This document shows, one piece after another, positions 49,851 to 61,699 of a DNA stretch of 64,000 bases. Both the position numbers and the translations under genes were made by a program. This stretch comes from Agapetus fuscipes (taxonomy: Eukaryota > Arthropoda > Insecta > Trichoptera > Glossosomatidae), in NCBI GenBank assembly GCA_951799405.1, contig OX637342.1, positions 1,736,001-1,800,000 on the forward strand, given 5' to 3'. Position 1 is the stretch's first letter; each line of letters begins with the position of its first letter. The notes under the pieces are model-generated. The model saw only the letters and a program-made list of their open reading frames with translations, made no database searches and had not been told where the DNA came from.

Positions 49851-50127
49851 GAACTAAAAAAATCAAGCGTCCGGTGTCGTCTGGTCGACAAACAATGCTT
49901 ATTATGAGAAAAAAACAAATAATATAATTCTAGGAAGTTCTTTATGGTGAAATATTGTGTTTTGGTGAGTAATAAAAATTTTACCTAGTTTTTTTTTAAA
50001 GTAAGGATACAGCTTTTAATAAAATACCTTCGAAATGATTAAATGGAAATATTTTGAAGTACAAAGTTGTTGATGTTTTCGATGATGCATGAGATTGTTT
50101 GGGCATCTAGAAAGTATGGACGATCAC

Positions 50128-50237
50128 GCCCTTTCCTTGCACACATTCTTCTCTCACAAAGTCATTCCTCATCCTATCACTCCATTTTTTTCCAATAATA
50201 CTCCTTGGATAGTCCATTTTAATCGTATGGACTAAAT
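50128..50237 (-). pseudogene. LINE-M fragment, minus strand, cut by MITE-D
   Basis: Minus-strand reading RSIIGKKWSDRMRNDFVREE matches RSMIGKKRSDRVRNDFVREE of 20754-21116. Only about 35 codons remain. Confidence 0.7.
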
Positions 50238-50242
50238 TCGCT

Positions 50243-50489
50243 GCCTTAGTTCTTGTTTGACGTATAGACCATTAAGCTAATTTCACATGAGCAATGTTTG
50301 CATGTGTACTGGACCAATGTGTCTTATGAACACAGGAAATTGATTTAAAAATATTTAAAACATCTCTCACATTATCGAGTTTTACGTTTTTTCTTATTTC
50401 AGATTGTGTAAAATTTGATTCTTAAGAAAACTGCATTAAAAAGTCATATTTGACAGAATTGGTCTATACGGCAAACAAGAACTGGGGGA
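50243..50489 (+). mobile_element. MITE-D copy, full length
   Basis: Left CCTTAGTTCTTGTTTGACG, right CGGCAAACAAGAACTGGGGG. Carries D2-type ends on a D1-type interior (TTTCACATGAGCAATG). Confidence 0.85.
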
Positions 50490-51015
50490 TCGATAAATTT
50501 CACTTTCATCCTCAGTATATGCTTCACTTCCTTACATTAAGATGGGTATGAGGATATTATATCTTATCTAAAATCTTAGTAGAAAAAATGTTTTAAAATT
50601 TATAATTAATATTAAATACATGCTCACTAACAAACACATGTGTAAGTTTGAGTAAAAATTTTGATTTTTTTTTTACCCATAAGCCTCCATTTGTTTTTTC
50701 AATTAATTGAAATTACCCTTCATATATCTCTCATTAAAAATAAAACGCAACGAAAATTTGTTGAAACAAAAGGAATCAGCAATTCGTATGTTGAATATGT
50801 CTACCATAGCGTGAAATAAAAATAACATTCGAGTTGAGCTTATTATGGGAAAAACATATGGCGTTACAAGCAGGGTACGCATTTTTTTTTTTAAGCTATA
50901 ATTATCCTGGGTAAGAAAAAAAACACGCGATTCCTTCCATATGCTCCAAATATATTTTTTTGTAAAATAATTACATTGTCTTTCGGTGTAACTTGAAAAC
51001 AAAAATATGGATGTG
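50490..51015. other. No gene identified
   Basis: A 99-codon minus-strand frame at 50703-51002 lacks known motifs. A scrap of Rep-A lies at 50600-50660. Confidence 0.3.
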
Positions 51016-51412
51016 AATCTAAGGGCAGAAATAAATGGCGGTTGATCTGTAATGTTGGCGGCTAGGGTTTATTAAATTTGAATCTTTTTTCTGTTTTACT
51101 TTTGATGTCCATAGATATTATTATTTATTGATTTTTAAAATGTAATTTGTCGTGTATGTTCCTTGGCTTATGGGCATGGTATGCGGCTAACCACCCATGC
51201 TGTAGAAAATGGTTCACTTTGCCGATGTCACCCCTGTCTCAGAAAAGGACGGCAAGAGTTGCAGGGTGTATGTCGATTTGAGATTTGGGTTTTTATGTTG
51301 TAGCTTCACATGCGGCATGTGAAAGCGCGAACTTGTACGTGTCTGCTTGTGAAATGCATTTAATGTGAATCTCCAATGTAACATATCTTTGCAACTTAGA
51401 TTAGATTAGATG
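51016..51412 (+). mobile_element. LINE-M1 3' end, well preserved
   Basis: GGCGGTTGATCTGTAATGTT encodes the end of ...WRLICNVGG-stop. Then comes the full 3' UTR and a complete Rep-A ending TTAGATTAGATTAG. Confidence 0.88.
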
Positions 51413-51430
51413 ACATAGATAAGAATCCCG

Positions 51431-51583
51431 CTTCGTATATAACAGGAAGGCCAAAATATGTGATGGATGGACGGTGTTAACGCAGATGCAGTCAAGGCAG
51501 ACATTACGTAGCTGGAGAGCAAATGCGATGGACAGGCGGGAGTGGAGGAGAACCCTGGATTCAGCCACGGGGCTGATGATAAA
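51431..51583 (+). pseudogene. LINE-P-like C-terminal fragment
   Basis: The frame reads QSRQTLRSWRANAMDRREWR then RTLDSATGLMI. Same W-x-x-x-A-x-DR-x-x-WR ending as at 4855 and a probable relative. Confidence 0.6.
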
Positions 51584-51826
51584 CGCAACTAAACTACACA
51601 AATAGTGTAAGTACCTGTCGCGTTATTCCCGAAGGGTGGCAACTGTCAAGTGGGACCAATTTATTGTTACAAATAAGGGGCTAGAACTCATTCATTGTGA
51701 AGGCTGAGTAAATCTTGCCGGTAATTAATTTTGGGTTTTGAAATGAAACACCGAACGGTGGGATTCGAACCTGAGTTCTCGGCATGGAATGCAAGCTCTC
51801 TACTAACTTGCTATCGACCGGACTCA
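51584..51826 (-). mobile_element. SINE-B copy, minus strand, internal deletion
   Basis: CGCAACTAAACTACACAAAT to TTGCTATCGACCGGAC. Box B antisense GGGATTCGAACCT. About 90 bp of body is missing. Confidence 0.8.
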
Positions 51827-51879
51827 TGATAATACAGTAAAAAAATACTTTAAATTTTAATACTTCGAATTTAGTACTT

Positions 51880-52195
51880 CAAGAATGTGATGAGATGGTC
51901 TGGACATGTGGAAAGAATGAATGATGATATACTGACAAAGTATGTATACAAAGAAAGTGTGAAAGGAAAAAGAGGGAAGCGACGACCGAGAAAAGTATGG
52001 AGTGATCAGATTGAGGAGATTGTGAAAGAATGGGATATACAAAGTGCGCGTAAAAGAAGAAAATGCATGAAAAAGTTGATGGATATGAAGGAATTGAAAG
52101 AGGTATGTCAGTATAGGAAAAAATGGAGGCAACTCTGCAGAGGCTCTGGCCACTTCTAGCGGAATGGCGACAGAGTTACAGTTACAATCTGATGA
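51880..52195 (+). pseudogene. LINE-M2 C-terminal fragment
   Basis: The frame 51887-52159 reads MMRWSGHVERMNDDILTKYV, KRGKRRPRKVWSDQIEEIVK and ELKEVCQYRKKWRQLCRGSG before HF and TAG. Gly replaces the Phe expected in RWFGH. The 3' UTR TGGCGACAGAGTTACAGTTA follows. 5'-truncated, no RT motifs. Confidence 0.85.
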
Positions 52196-52756
52196 AAATC
52201 TCGTGTTAAAATTATCAGTTGATTTGGTACCTACTACAGAGTAAGAATAAAATTGCGTGCATGATTTTGCTTCGTTGCCATCAAACAGGATGAAAATGAT
52301 TATCCTACAAAACGCAATAGGTAATGTTACACTATATGTGCAAAACACATGAAACAACTTGCAATTATTTTTGCTAAGTAGGTACTGTAAGCATCTCGTG
52401 AGAAATTGAAAGATACCAAGTCGGTTTTTTTTTGTCAAACTCCAAGGACGTGGGAATCGTTCATTCAGTTTTTATTCATTCATAAAAAAGATCATTTCAA
52501 CATGAAACTAAAAATAGCTTTGGAAGATTTTAAGTAGTGAGCTTTACAATATTAAATCAAATAGTTTTGTGTGTACATTTAGAATAGGGAAATTCACTTA
52601 ATTTTTTGCTGTCAATAATTTAAAAAAATTACATGAATTTCTTAACATAGTTTTTGGAAGAAAATTATGAAATTCAAATATTAAAATCACAAATCATAAA
52701 AATTGTGATATTTTAAAATATTGAAAGGAACTTTAATAATCTAGAAACCGTAATCA
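52196..52756. other. No recognisable feature
   Basis: The long minus-strand frame over 51857-52438 is the shadow of LINE-M2 plus A+T-rich DNA. Confidence 0.35.
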
Positions 52757-53430
52757 TATTTAATGCATGTCCTCAAGCAAGCACAGTAAGCTCGCGCTTA
52801 CACATACTGCATGTGTACATACAAAATAAACCAAACTTCACATGAACATAAACTTTGCAACTCCTGCCACTTCTCCTTGAAACCGGGTTGGAATTCTGAA
52901 TCAATGAACGATTGTCACAAAGTGTTTTTTTCCGCTTTATTTCATTCAATTCTCCTGAAGAAGTTGACTAAGACAAAAAATAATCAGACTAACTGTTCGT
53001 ATTACATATAGAAATTCACTAAACGGATGACATATGATGGTGAAAAAAACTGATAAGACTAACTCGCAAGAACAGAAAAAGTTGATTAAGTATTATCAAG
53101 GCAGCAGCTGTCAGCTTATCTAGATGTGTCAAAAAGTGAGCCGTGATTTCCAATCGATGATTTTTATTGATTAATTATTATCAGAATCTTGTTACTCCAG
53201 GCCGGAGCTTCTCAAAGTGGTCTATATAGAATCCAACGGGTCCATTAGCACATGCCGGGGGTCTATAATATATAATCTATAATCTAAGTTGTTAAAGTGT
53301 TTTAGATTTAAATTCACATTTAATGCATGCTCACAATCTCAAACGTGTAGTTTCATGCGACCACATGTCGAATGTCTACTTAGAGAAAAGAAGCAATCTC
53401 ACTTGAATATAAGCTCTGCACCTCGTGCGT
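52757..53430 (-). repeat. Two Rep-A fragments, minus strand
   Basis: 52757-52895 (AATGCATGTCCTCAAGCAAG to TGAAACCGGGTTGG) and 53268-53430 (AATCTATAATCTAAGTTG to AAGCTCTGCACCTCG). Unassigned DNA lies between. Confidence 0.6.
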
Positions 53431-53431
53431 G

Positions 53432-53944
53432 TTTAGCTTATGTACCATTTGATTCAAATATGACCTTCCGATTAGATTGTCTTTAAAATCATATTCTGCA
53501 CAATCTGAGCTAAGTAAAAAATATTTCATCCAAAAATGCGAGAGTTGTATTAAATATTGTTAACATCAATTTACAGCTTTCGTAAGACACAGTGGTCCAG
53601 TACACATGCAAACATTGCACATGTGGAATTACCTGTGGGCTGTGATGGGCATAAGACAAGCAAGCACTAAGGGAATGAATAGGTCAACACATCGCTCTCC
53701 CAGTTCTTGTTTGCCGTATAGACCAATTTTGTCAGATATGACTTTTTAATGCAGTTGTCTTAAGAATCAAATTCTACTAAATCTGAGCTAAGAAAAAACG
53801 TAAAACTCGATAATGTGAGAGTTGTATTAAATATGTTAAAAACAATTTCCAGCTTTCGTAAGACACAGTGGTCCAGTACATAGACAAACATTGCTCATGT
53901 GGAATTACCTGTGATGGGCATAAGACAAGCAAGCACTAAGGGAA
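53432..53944 (-). mobile_element. Two MITE-D copies in tandem, D2 type
   Basis: 53432-53674 and 53694-53944 both end AAGACAAGCAAGCACTAAGG followed by GAATAGGTCAAC. The shared flank suggests tandem duplication of a MITE-D with its neighbour, or insertion of one copy in the other's flank. Confidence 0.75.
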
Positions 53945-54087
53945 CGAATAGGTCAACCCTGCAAGACCTCTTTAAGTGTGGGAAGATAACTGGACGTCTT
54001 CATCTCAAGTCAAGAAAAATGAGAGTTAAACAGAGGCTTTAATTTGAGAAACAAGGGTAACAGACTGTGATCATGGAAAGCTTAATA

Positions 54088-54700
54088 TCGATGATGATGA
54101 TGATGACGATTTCTTTATCAGCGCCGTTTCGTAACTCAATGTCACTCCAAGGGCGCTTAGTATTTTACTGGGCGAAAAAGTTTGTATTCATCCTCCTCTT
54201 TAGCTCCTCAATCATCCTAGAACTCCGGATTTCTGGGGGCAGTAATTGATTCCAGGTCGCAGGACCGGCCACCGCAAAAGCACGGTCTCCGAAAACAGTG
54301 GCAATTTTTCTTCTAGGTTCATTTAGCAGGGTTTCCGCTCCGTTCTCTGCTGATCTTAGTGTTTGCTCTCTTGAGCTCAGGACTTTTGAGACAATCAGCT
54401 CTTGGATGTAGAAAGGAGCTGCATCATGAAGAGCTTTGTATGTGATAAGGCTAAGTTTAAATTTAACCCGTTGAGGAAACCTCAGCCAGTGGAGTCGCTC
54501 TAAAAGCGGAGTTATGTGACAGTGTTTGGTTTGGTTGAATACAGCCGCGCGCCTGCATTCATTACTGACTGCAACCGACTTAATTCACACTGTGGTTGGG
54601 CTGCATATATACCATTACAATAGTCCACTTTGGTAGGAGGTCCACGGTAGGAGGGCCACGAGGCAAAAGACTTTGAAAGTCTCTGCTCCAGGCTTATTAG
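54088..54700 (-). pseudogene. LINE-L C-terminal fragment, minus strand, longest copy
   Basis: The minus-strand reading includes SKVDYCNGIYAAQPQCEL, RLHWLRFPQRVKFKLSLIT, YKALHDAAPFYIQELIV and FGDRAFAVAGPATWNQLLP. The order is that of the L2/CR1 C-terminus. One stop is evident. The 3' UTR has GCGCCCTTGGAGTGACATTG and ends in an ATC-type repeat (54095-54110). Confidence 0.82.
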
Positions 54701-54974
54701 ACCATTAGAGGTACATGGTTCGAGGGCAGTCCGAACATGAAATGATCGAGACGATTATTGTATCAATCAAGCATAGAAATATGGTTACAAAAGGGACCGC
54801 CGGCGATACGAAAAAAATCCAAATGTCATTCCCGTATCTTCTGTGATTAGAAAGGAAATGCTTCGTAATGCTCTAGTTCAACTTTTGTGAACGCATTGTT
54901 CTTGAAATGTTATTCAATAATTGCGCAAGTTTTGGGTACTTTCTCATAAAAAAATATTGAATTTTAAATAATTA
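54701..54974. other. No recognisable feature
   Basis: Unassigned. Confidence 0.3.
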
Positions 54975-55672
54975 AAAAATGAAGAAATGGCGGTTGATCT
55001 GTAATGTTGGCGGCTAGGGTTTTTTAAATTAGAATTTGTTTTCTGTTTTAGTTTTCATGCCCATACATATAACATTTTATTGATTTTAAAAATGTAATTT
55101 GTTGGGTATGTTCCTTGACTTATAGGTTGGTATGCGGCTGACCACCTATGCTATAAAAAGGGTTCACTTTGTCAATATCACCCAGGTTTCAGGGAAGGAC
55201 GGCAAGATTTGCAGGGTGTTTGTCGATTTGAGATTTGGGTTTTTATGTTGTAGGTTTTGATTTTGTTGTTTTCTTCTTTATACTTAAATGTTATTTATTA
55301 CTCGTATTCCTTGACTTATAGGTTGGTATGAGGCTAACCACCCATACTGTAAAAAATGGTTCACTTTGCCAATGTCACCCCTGTTTCAGGGAATGTCGGC
55401 AAGAGTTGCAGGGCTTATGTTCATTTGAGGTTTGGATTTTATTTGTAAGTACGCAATCAGCATTTGTAAGCGCGAACTAAACGTGTTTGTTTGTGGGCAT
55501 ACATCTGAGAGCTTTGAATGAATATATCCTTGCAACTTAGATTATAGATATAGATTATAGGTTTACATGCGGCATGTGCAAGCGATTTTGTACGTATCTG
55601 CTTGTGAGAATGCATAAAATATGAATCCCCAATATAACATATCTTTGCAACTTAGATTAGATTCGATTAGAA
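54975..55672 (+). mobile_element. LINE-M1 3' end split by a second Rep-A
   Basis: 54975-55257 holds the coding end (TGTAATGTTGGCGGCTAGGG), 3' UTR and first half of Rep-A. 55558-55672 holds the second half. A younger Rep-A sits between. Confidence 0.88.
55258..55557 (+). mobile_element. Rep-A inserted in Rep-A, 7-bp duplication
   Basis: TAGGTTT is duplicated at 55251-55257 and 55558-55564. The insert carries about 50 bp of A+T-rich leader, complete Rep-A and a TATAGAT-type tail. It belongs to the ATTTGTAAGTAC subtype while its host is the GTTGTAGGTTC subtype. Confidence 0.88.
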
Positions 55673-55792
55673 AAAGCATTTTGAGCACATTGAACAAAAA
55701 AGTTTTTTTGTTCAAGTTTCGTAAAATTAATTCACGATAATGCTCAGGTACTGAATTTTGTTTTTTGTTTTTTTTTGACAACAGGTTTTTGT

Positions 55793-55858
55793 AGAGGAAT
55801 GCAATTCGCCAATCTGTTTTCCCTGGCCAGAAACAGGTATTAACATCATGATAACCGA
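55793..55858 (+). repeat. E repeat
   Basis: GGAATGCAATTCGCCAATC and GGCCAGAAACAGGTATTAAC. Longest uninterrupted E copy seen. Confidence 0.45.
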
Positions 55859-56244
55859 AATATCAGTATATGATTTTTGTTATATTGTATTTTAATAAAC
55901 ACTTTTTTGTTCACCATATGCTAAAATAAAATGTGAATGATTCGATGTAAAAAAAAATGGAAGAAAAAAACAAAAAGCTCTTTTAATGTCTGCATCTTAA
56001 AATGGAATATTTACATTTAAGACGTTTTATGACGTTTGTAGTTTTTTTATGGTCTGAGTACATTTGCCGGTTCTAAAACATAAAGAACCACAGGGTGGTC
56101 TGCTTTAAACAGAAGCCAATGTTTATGAAACTTTATTATGAGTCTGTACATCGTTTATAAACACCAAGAAAACTTTAAAAAGATTCTAGCGTTGAAAAGA
56201 GTAACGGAAACATTTTTCTTATAAATTTATGTCTACATATCTTA
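55859..56244. other. No recognisable feature
   Basis: A+T-rich and unassigned. Confidence 0.3.
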
Positions 56245-56535
56245 GCGGTCCGTAGTCCAGTGGCAACACTTCGGACTAGTAAATGGAAGGTTGTGGATTC
56301 GGATCCCGGCGGAGCACAAAAATATACCATTTATATTTCGAATGTGCTCTTCGCTGAGTTGAAAAATTCGTACACCTTTACAACGACCGGTCACTGAAAG
56401 GTCCATCCAACCTTACAACAACTGGGTCTTGCTTGAGAATTGGCGCTTTCTACAGCGACGACCAAGCTCGCAGAGGGCCCTTGAGGTGTGATACACACAA
56501 AAACAGCGCTCACCAAATAAATCATCCTAATATTA
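56245..56535 (+). mobile_element. SINE-C copy, C1 tail type
   Basis: GCGGTCCGTAGTCCAGTGGC to GCGCTCACCAAATAAATCAT. Close to 17703-17990. Confidence 0.88.
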
Positions 56536-56539
56536 TTAT

Positions 56540-56777
56540 GATTATATGTATCCCATTCTACCCCTGTTGTAGGAAAATGCGGCAAAAGTTGTAGTTAACG
56601 TTCATTCAAGATTTACGTATAAAACTGTCAGGAAACATCTATGTATGATATATATCTTTAATGTGAGTTGCAAAGATGCATTAACATTAAAGACATATAT
56701 TTAATGCATAACCATAAGCAAACACGTGTATGTTTGAAGTAGGAAAGTTTCAACAAAGGTTTCCACATGCTGCATGT
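56540..56777. repeat. Two opposed Rep-A fragments
   Basis: 56545-56625 plus sense (AATGCGGCAAAAGTTGTAG) and 56660-56777 minus sense (AAGCAAACACGTGTATG, CACATGCTGCATGTG). Confidence 0.55.
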
Positions 56778-57256
56778 GTAACTAAGCTACACATATAGCG
56801 TTACTTCTAAAAGCGTTATATCAGAAGCGGTTGCGTTTGGCGAGAGGAACTTATTATTTTTTACAGGTAAGGGGGTCAGCGTTACGCCAACCACTGAAGC
56901 TAAAGTGGGAGTTTCTCAGCTCCCGAAGGGGCTGGTACTCATTTATTGGGAAGGCTGAGTAAACCTTGCCGGTATTTTATTTTTGGTTTTGAAATAAGCA
57001 CCGAAACGGGAAATCATTTTTGTCGTTTCTGACACACTTTTTTTTTTTTTTAAGAAATCCTGTGCAGGAGACTCCCTTGATTCTAGGGTCTATGACATTT
57101 GTTGTAGTGCCGCAGAGGTGTACGAGCTTAGTCGTCGCTACAAAGCATCAATACACAAACAAGACCCAGTTGATGTAAGGCTGGATGGACCTTTGGTAGA
57201 CACTTCGAACCCGAGAATGCAAGCACTCTACCAACTGAGCTTTCGACCGGACAGCA
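56778..57256 (-). mobile_element. SINE-B, minus strand, split by SINE-C2
   Basis: 56778-57039 is tail to body (AACTAAGCTACACATATAGC). 57197-57256 is the head (CCAACTGAGCTTTCGACCGG). The insertion is SINE-C2 with GACAC on both sides. Confidence 0.82.
57041..57196 (-). mobile_element. SINE-C2, minus strand, 5'-truncated, in SINE-B
   Basis: T run, then the LINE-N tail (GCAGGAGACTCCCTTGATTC) and body to AAGGCTGGATGGACCTTTGG. No head. Confidence 0.8.
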
Positions 57257-57654
57257 AAGTTTTGCAATAACCAGGTACATTATAAAGCACATAACTCTTA
57301 TGTTATGTATTACTACATACGGTAGAAGGTCGAGAAGACGCATGCAGATGCCCCGTACAGATTATAGTATATGAGAAACTACAGCAATTTGTCGGCACTC
57401 TTGCAATAATCTGCTACAATAATGCATTCGTACGCAGGCGCTGCGCCGGTATCGCGTGACGTTCCGTCGGAGTTGTATCAAAATAAAAAAAATAAACACC
57501 GAGGCTTGTAATGAACAAGTGAGATCGCGTAATTATAGAAAGGGCATAAGTAAGAGGTCGGATTGCGGAAGGATACTAGGAATCATCCAATACAATTTTT
57601 GATTCGCTTCAATGTTAAATAACTCTCCACCTTACCTTTATTGCACAGAGATAT
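57257..57654. other. No recognisable feature
   Basis: Unassigned. Confidence 0.3.
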
Positions 57655-58143
57655 TAATACTTATGATTCATATCTAATGCATGCCTATAAACCTACGAAA
57701 CGTGGAAATTTGCATATTTACTACCGCATGTGTATTTTTAAAATGAATACCCAAATTTCAAATGCATATTTGATTGCAATTCTTGCCACCTTTCTTTAAA
57801 ACAGGGTAACTTTACTGTTATTCTGTCACCTTCTGTCTTCCACTAGGGGTAGCTAGAACCTCTGCAGAGCTGCCGGCATTTTTTCCTCTTTTTTAATTTA
57901 TTCATATCAATCACCTGTAACTGTAACTCTTTCCCCCTTTTGCTTAGGTTAGCCAGAGCATCTGTAGAGTTGCCTCCATTTTTTCTTACCCCGGCATTTT
58001 TTTTTTTATTCATTCATATACATTACACATTCCATTCATTTCCTTATTTCACGTTCACTCTATATGACATTAGTGACATTGGCTAAATAAACCAGTTTAT
58101 ACAGTACAGGTAATCAGCCTCATACCAACCTACAAGTCAACCG
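57655..58143 (-). repeat. Rep-A, minus strand, split by LINE-M2 ends
   Basis: 57655-57805 and 58069-58143 form one old Rep-A. In between (57806-58068) lie two consecutive LINE-M2 3' ends in minus sense: CTCTGCAGAGCTGCCGGCA and AGCATCTGTAGAGTTGCCTC. Confidence 0.7.
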
Positions 58144-59264
58144 TTTTTAACATCGATGCTCACCTAAGTAGGTGCACTTATTGCAAAATTTATTGCCATG
58201 TTTTGAATACAGGGAAAACAATTTTGGGTTACACAAAAAAATGTGGTCAGGTAAAAATAATTTATCCCCTCTTTAAGAGAGAACAAGGCGCCAGAATTTT
58301 TGCGGTAAGTACACCGTTTTGTGCTTTTCGATAGTTCGCGTTTTGCGAAATGAAGTATTTTTAGTGACCTCTTAAGAAAGCAGCCTACCTTAAAAACAAC
58401 ATTTTATAAGAAATACCTAGTTGTTGAAGTAGTTTCTTTAGTAACTTTTAAGCTCATTCTTACTTCTTAATATAGGAGTAATATTAATGAGTATTTGTCT
58501 ATATTTTTTTTATTGAAAAAAAATCAAATACAAGAGCATAAACATATTCAAGAAACGTGTTTTTTCTTTTTTGAAAATGTGAATAATTCTAGAAAAAAAC
58601 TCAAAAAACATTTATTGATTAATATTTCTGGAAAACAGTGTTTCCACATTTCCTCGTGAACTATTTACATTATCAAAAATCTGTTTTTTATATTCCGCAT
58701 CAAAAAACATGTTTTTTTAAATATTATTTATGTCGACATGTTGCAAGTTATACGTATTTTTTTAACTCTATGATTTAGATAAATAATGAAGCAACACGCC
58801 TATTTTTTTTTTACTAACGTCACATGCATACTAATACAATAAAGTTAAAGAAACATATTTTTCAGAAAAAAATTAAATTTTACGATATGGAACCGTCTTA
58901 AAAAATGCCAATACTTGCCGGTGATGTTTTGTAAGACCAACAAAAAATAAGCGCAATATATTAAGTAGGTACTCGGTTATCTTCGCCAAAGCTTTATCGC
59001 CCTCGGATGGACTCATTACTGCGAAATTATGGCTTGTAAGGAAACCGCGGTGGACGATGTTCAATTGGCTCGACCTGTGATTTATTCTCCTCTTACAGAA
59101 CGCGGGCTCTGCCTCTACACCGTATTGTGTAGTTTTTATCAGTTTAAAAGAGGTGGACTTTTAAGTATTTTTGTGTTGATTGTAAAATAATGTAAGGTTG
59201 AAATCTCAATAGTATTTTAAAGAGAGCAAAAAAATTTATAAAATATTTATAGGAAATAACCTAA
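58144..59264. other. No recognisable feature
   Basis: The longest unassigned block. A+T-rich with many T and A runs; no frame above about 63 codons. Confidence 0.35.
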
Positions 59265-59325
59265 CCTGGAGGAAATGAAAGAAGTATGTAAGGACAGAAT
59301 TAAATGGTGGTTGATCTGTAAGGTA
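59265..59325 (+). pseudogene. LINE-M1 C-terminal scrap
   Basis: LEEMKEVCKDRIKWWLICK can be read before homology stops at 59325. Confidence 0.65.
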
Positions 59326-59393
59326 ATGACCTAACCCATGTCATTTTTTAAAGCGGAAGACAAAACTCAATAAACTATTGTAGAGAAGTAGTT

Positions 59394-59452
59394 TGAGGCT
59401 CTTGAGGTGTGATTCATACAAAAATAGCGCTCACCAAATAAATCATCCTATT
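59394..59452 (+). repeat. SINE-C 3' scrap
   Basis: CTCTTGAGGTGTGATTCATA and GCGCTCACCAAATAAATCAT. Confidence 0.65.
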
Positions 59453-59595
59453 AGTCTTATAATTACTATTAGAGAATAAAATGCTTCAACTTCATCTTTG
59501 ACGGAACATAACAGCCTACAAAGACAAGGCTTTAAGTTCGGCTGGTACGTCTTGCTGGATAGTCTATCTCTGGAGTTGAGGACAGAAACCAATCG

Positions 59596-59845
59596 TCCCC
59601 CAAGTGCTTGTTGAACTTATCTGCCTTTTGATTCAAAGATGACCTTTCAATGAATTTGTTTTAAGAATCACATTCTACACAATCTGAGACAAAACACGAT
59701 AATATGAGAATTGTTTTAAATATTTATTTGTAAATCAACTTCCAGTTTTCATTAGACACATTGGTCCAGAAGTCAGAAAACATTCATCCATTGCTTACAT
59801 ATGTGAAATAACCTCTGATGGACAAAACACAAAGACGCATTTAGG
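59596..59845 (-). mobile_element. MITE-D copy
   Basis: CCCCCAAGTGCTTGTTG to ACGCATTTAGGTGACG; interior AAGAATCACATTCTACACAA. Confidence 0.72.
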
Positions 59846-60012
59846 TGACGATATATCTATGGACTGGACCAACTGATAGGTACATGACCTTGAAACATTA
59901 TTCAAAATACCTCAGTTTCAATTGATACCCATTTATGTAATTCGAGGTTTTCGTGTGAATAAAAAAAGGATGAACATAACAGTACAATAATATCATGTCA
60001 TTAAGTCTCCTT

Positions 60013-60108
60013 ATCAAACCTCTGCGGCACTTCAACAAGTTTCATGGACCCCTATAGTCTCTGAAATCTAGGTAGTCTCTTGGACAGGAATCCGTAAAAA
60101 AAATAGGT
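60013..60108 (+). repeat. LINE-N or SINE-C2 tail
   Basis: CCTCTGCGGCACTTCAACAA, CTATAGTCTCTGAAATCTAG, GACAGGAATCC and an A run. Cannot be assigned to LINE or SINE because only the shared end survives. Confidence 0.65.
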
Positions 60109-60902
60109 TTAAGATATTTAACACCAATTTACCACCTCATAAATTACAAAAAAATACTCTTAATTCTGTACTTATATTTGCACCTCCCATTGACACCCTG
60201 CCCTCATACAAAGCATCATGTAAACAGCAGGTACCTGGTAAGGCACTCGATCTTTGTGCCACCAAATTACAACACCGCATTTTGGCACTCTGTACCGCAA
60301 TAAATTCAATCAAAAGTGAGAGCAGCTCCTCTCTTGAGCGTTGCAGTCTCCATATTTTTTTGGTAAAATACTACGGTAGAATCTTATACTTGGCACTCTG
60401 ACCCTTTGTTGGTCTCGGGACTTTTAACAAGGGCTCAGTTTTACGAGGAATTTATTGGTATCCCTGTTTATTTATATCCTTGCGTTTATTTTTTTAATAT
60501 CCCTCTGCATCTTGCTGCCTTTATTAAAATACGCGTGCGATACATTGTGGGCTGCAGTTGTAAATATAATAAGTGTTTTTTAATGAGTGAGAGCAAAAAT
60601 ATATAAACGGATTGAGTAAAGATAAATCGGAAAGAAAAAATATAGACTCGAAATTCGCTAGCTTTAGATTCACGTACACGATTTTTTAAATTTATATCCT
60701 TCAAATTGTGATTCATCAAAAAATCATATCGGCTCATCGTAAACGCCCAGTCGTCCAACTGAGCGTTTACCTATCTGCATTTCATTTACTAGGATATACC
60801 TAAGTTTTGTATGTCTTATTCCGGAGACACGATCTCTCCAAAATAAACTGTAGGTATCTGCTTCATTTCACTATACCATCTATTTCACAGCTTTTCGTAT
60901 GT
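60109..60902. other. No recognisable feature
   Basis: Unassigned; frames of up to 90 codons show no motif. Confidence 0.3.
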
Positions 60903-61030
60903 GTTCATTCCTTCCTTTCTTCCTCAGCCTATCGAAAGTTCACTCTTAGACGCAGGCCTCCTCCAATCCTCGCCATCTCTGTCTATCGGCTGCTGTTCAT
61001 TGTTGTGTGCAATCCCATATTGTTCTGCCT
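60903..61030 (-). pseudogene. RTE-like LINE terminal fragment, minus strand
   Basis: The minus-strand reading DRDGEDWRRPASKSEL matches TDGEDWRRPTSMSGL at 44170-44215. Confidence 0.6.
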
Positions 61031-61055
61031 GTGATCATTTTTATTTAGAACTTTC

Positions 61056-61575
61056 ATTTCGTATGTTCTGGGTAGTATTTTGGTTTTCTGTTGAAAATGA
61101 AAATGGCGGTACACAATTGTATATTGTTGCCGACCCTGATGTATGTAGGCGAGAAATGGCTCATTTGAGAAGTATGACAGGAAAAACATTGAAAGATAGA
61201 GTGTGAAACGAATGGGTTATGTATGAATGCAGAGTAAAAGAAAGCGTGAAAGTGAACGTTCAAAGAAGTGTGATGCGATGGTTTGGACATATTGAAAGGA
61301 TGAATGAAGATCGACTGAAAAAAAAGTGTATAAAGGGAATGTAATAGGTAAGCGTGAAAGGGGAAGACCTAGGAAAGAATGGACTGATCAGATATGTGAG
61401 ATTGCGAGTGAATGAAATCTACAGCGTGGAAACAAAAGAAGAGCGTGCATGAAAAGAGTAATGAAACTAGATGAGATGAAAGAAGTATGCAAGGACAGAG
61501 TCAAGTGGAGGCACTTCTGTGGAGGTACCGGCCACCCCTTGAGGAATGGCGGCGGGATACAAGACAAGACAAGGT
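61056..61575 (+). pseudogene. LINE-M2 C-terminal part, decayed
   Basis: Blocks in order: EMAHLRSMTGKTLKDRV then stop, VKVNVQRSVMRWFGHIERM, RGRPRKEWTDQICEIAS, then MKEVCKDRVKWRHFCGGTGH. Stops and a deletion break it. The 3' UTR GGAATGGCGGCGGGATACA follows. Confidence 0.82.
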
Positions 61576-61699
61576 GTTCGCTCTAGCTTCTATACCGTAA
61601 GGTCTAAATCTAAATCTGAATCTAAGCTGGAGTTATGGTCGTTTGACGTATTTACAAACGTAAATATTTTGTTTAGTTTACAATTTTTTTGAAGGAATT

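Noticed and set aside
51857..52438. 193-codon minus-strand frame
   Set aside because: Antisense shadow of the LINE-M2 C-terminus at 51887-52159.
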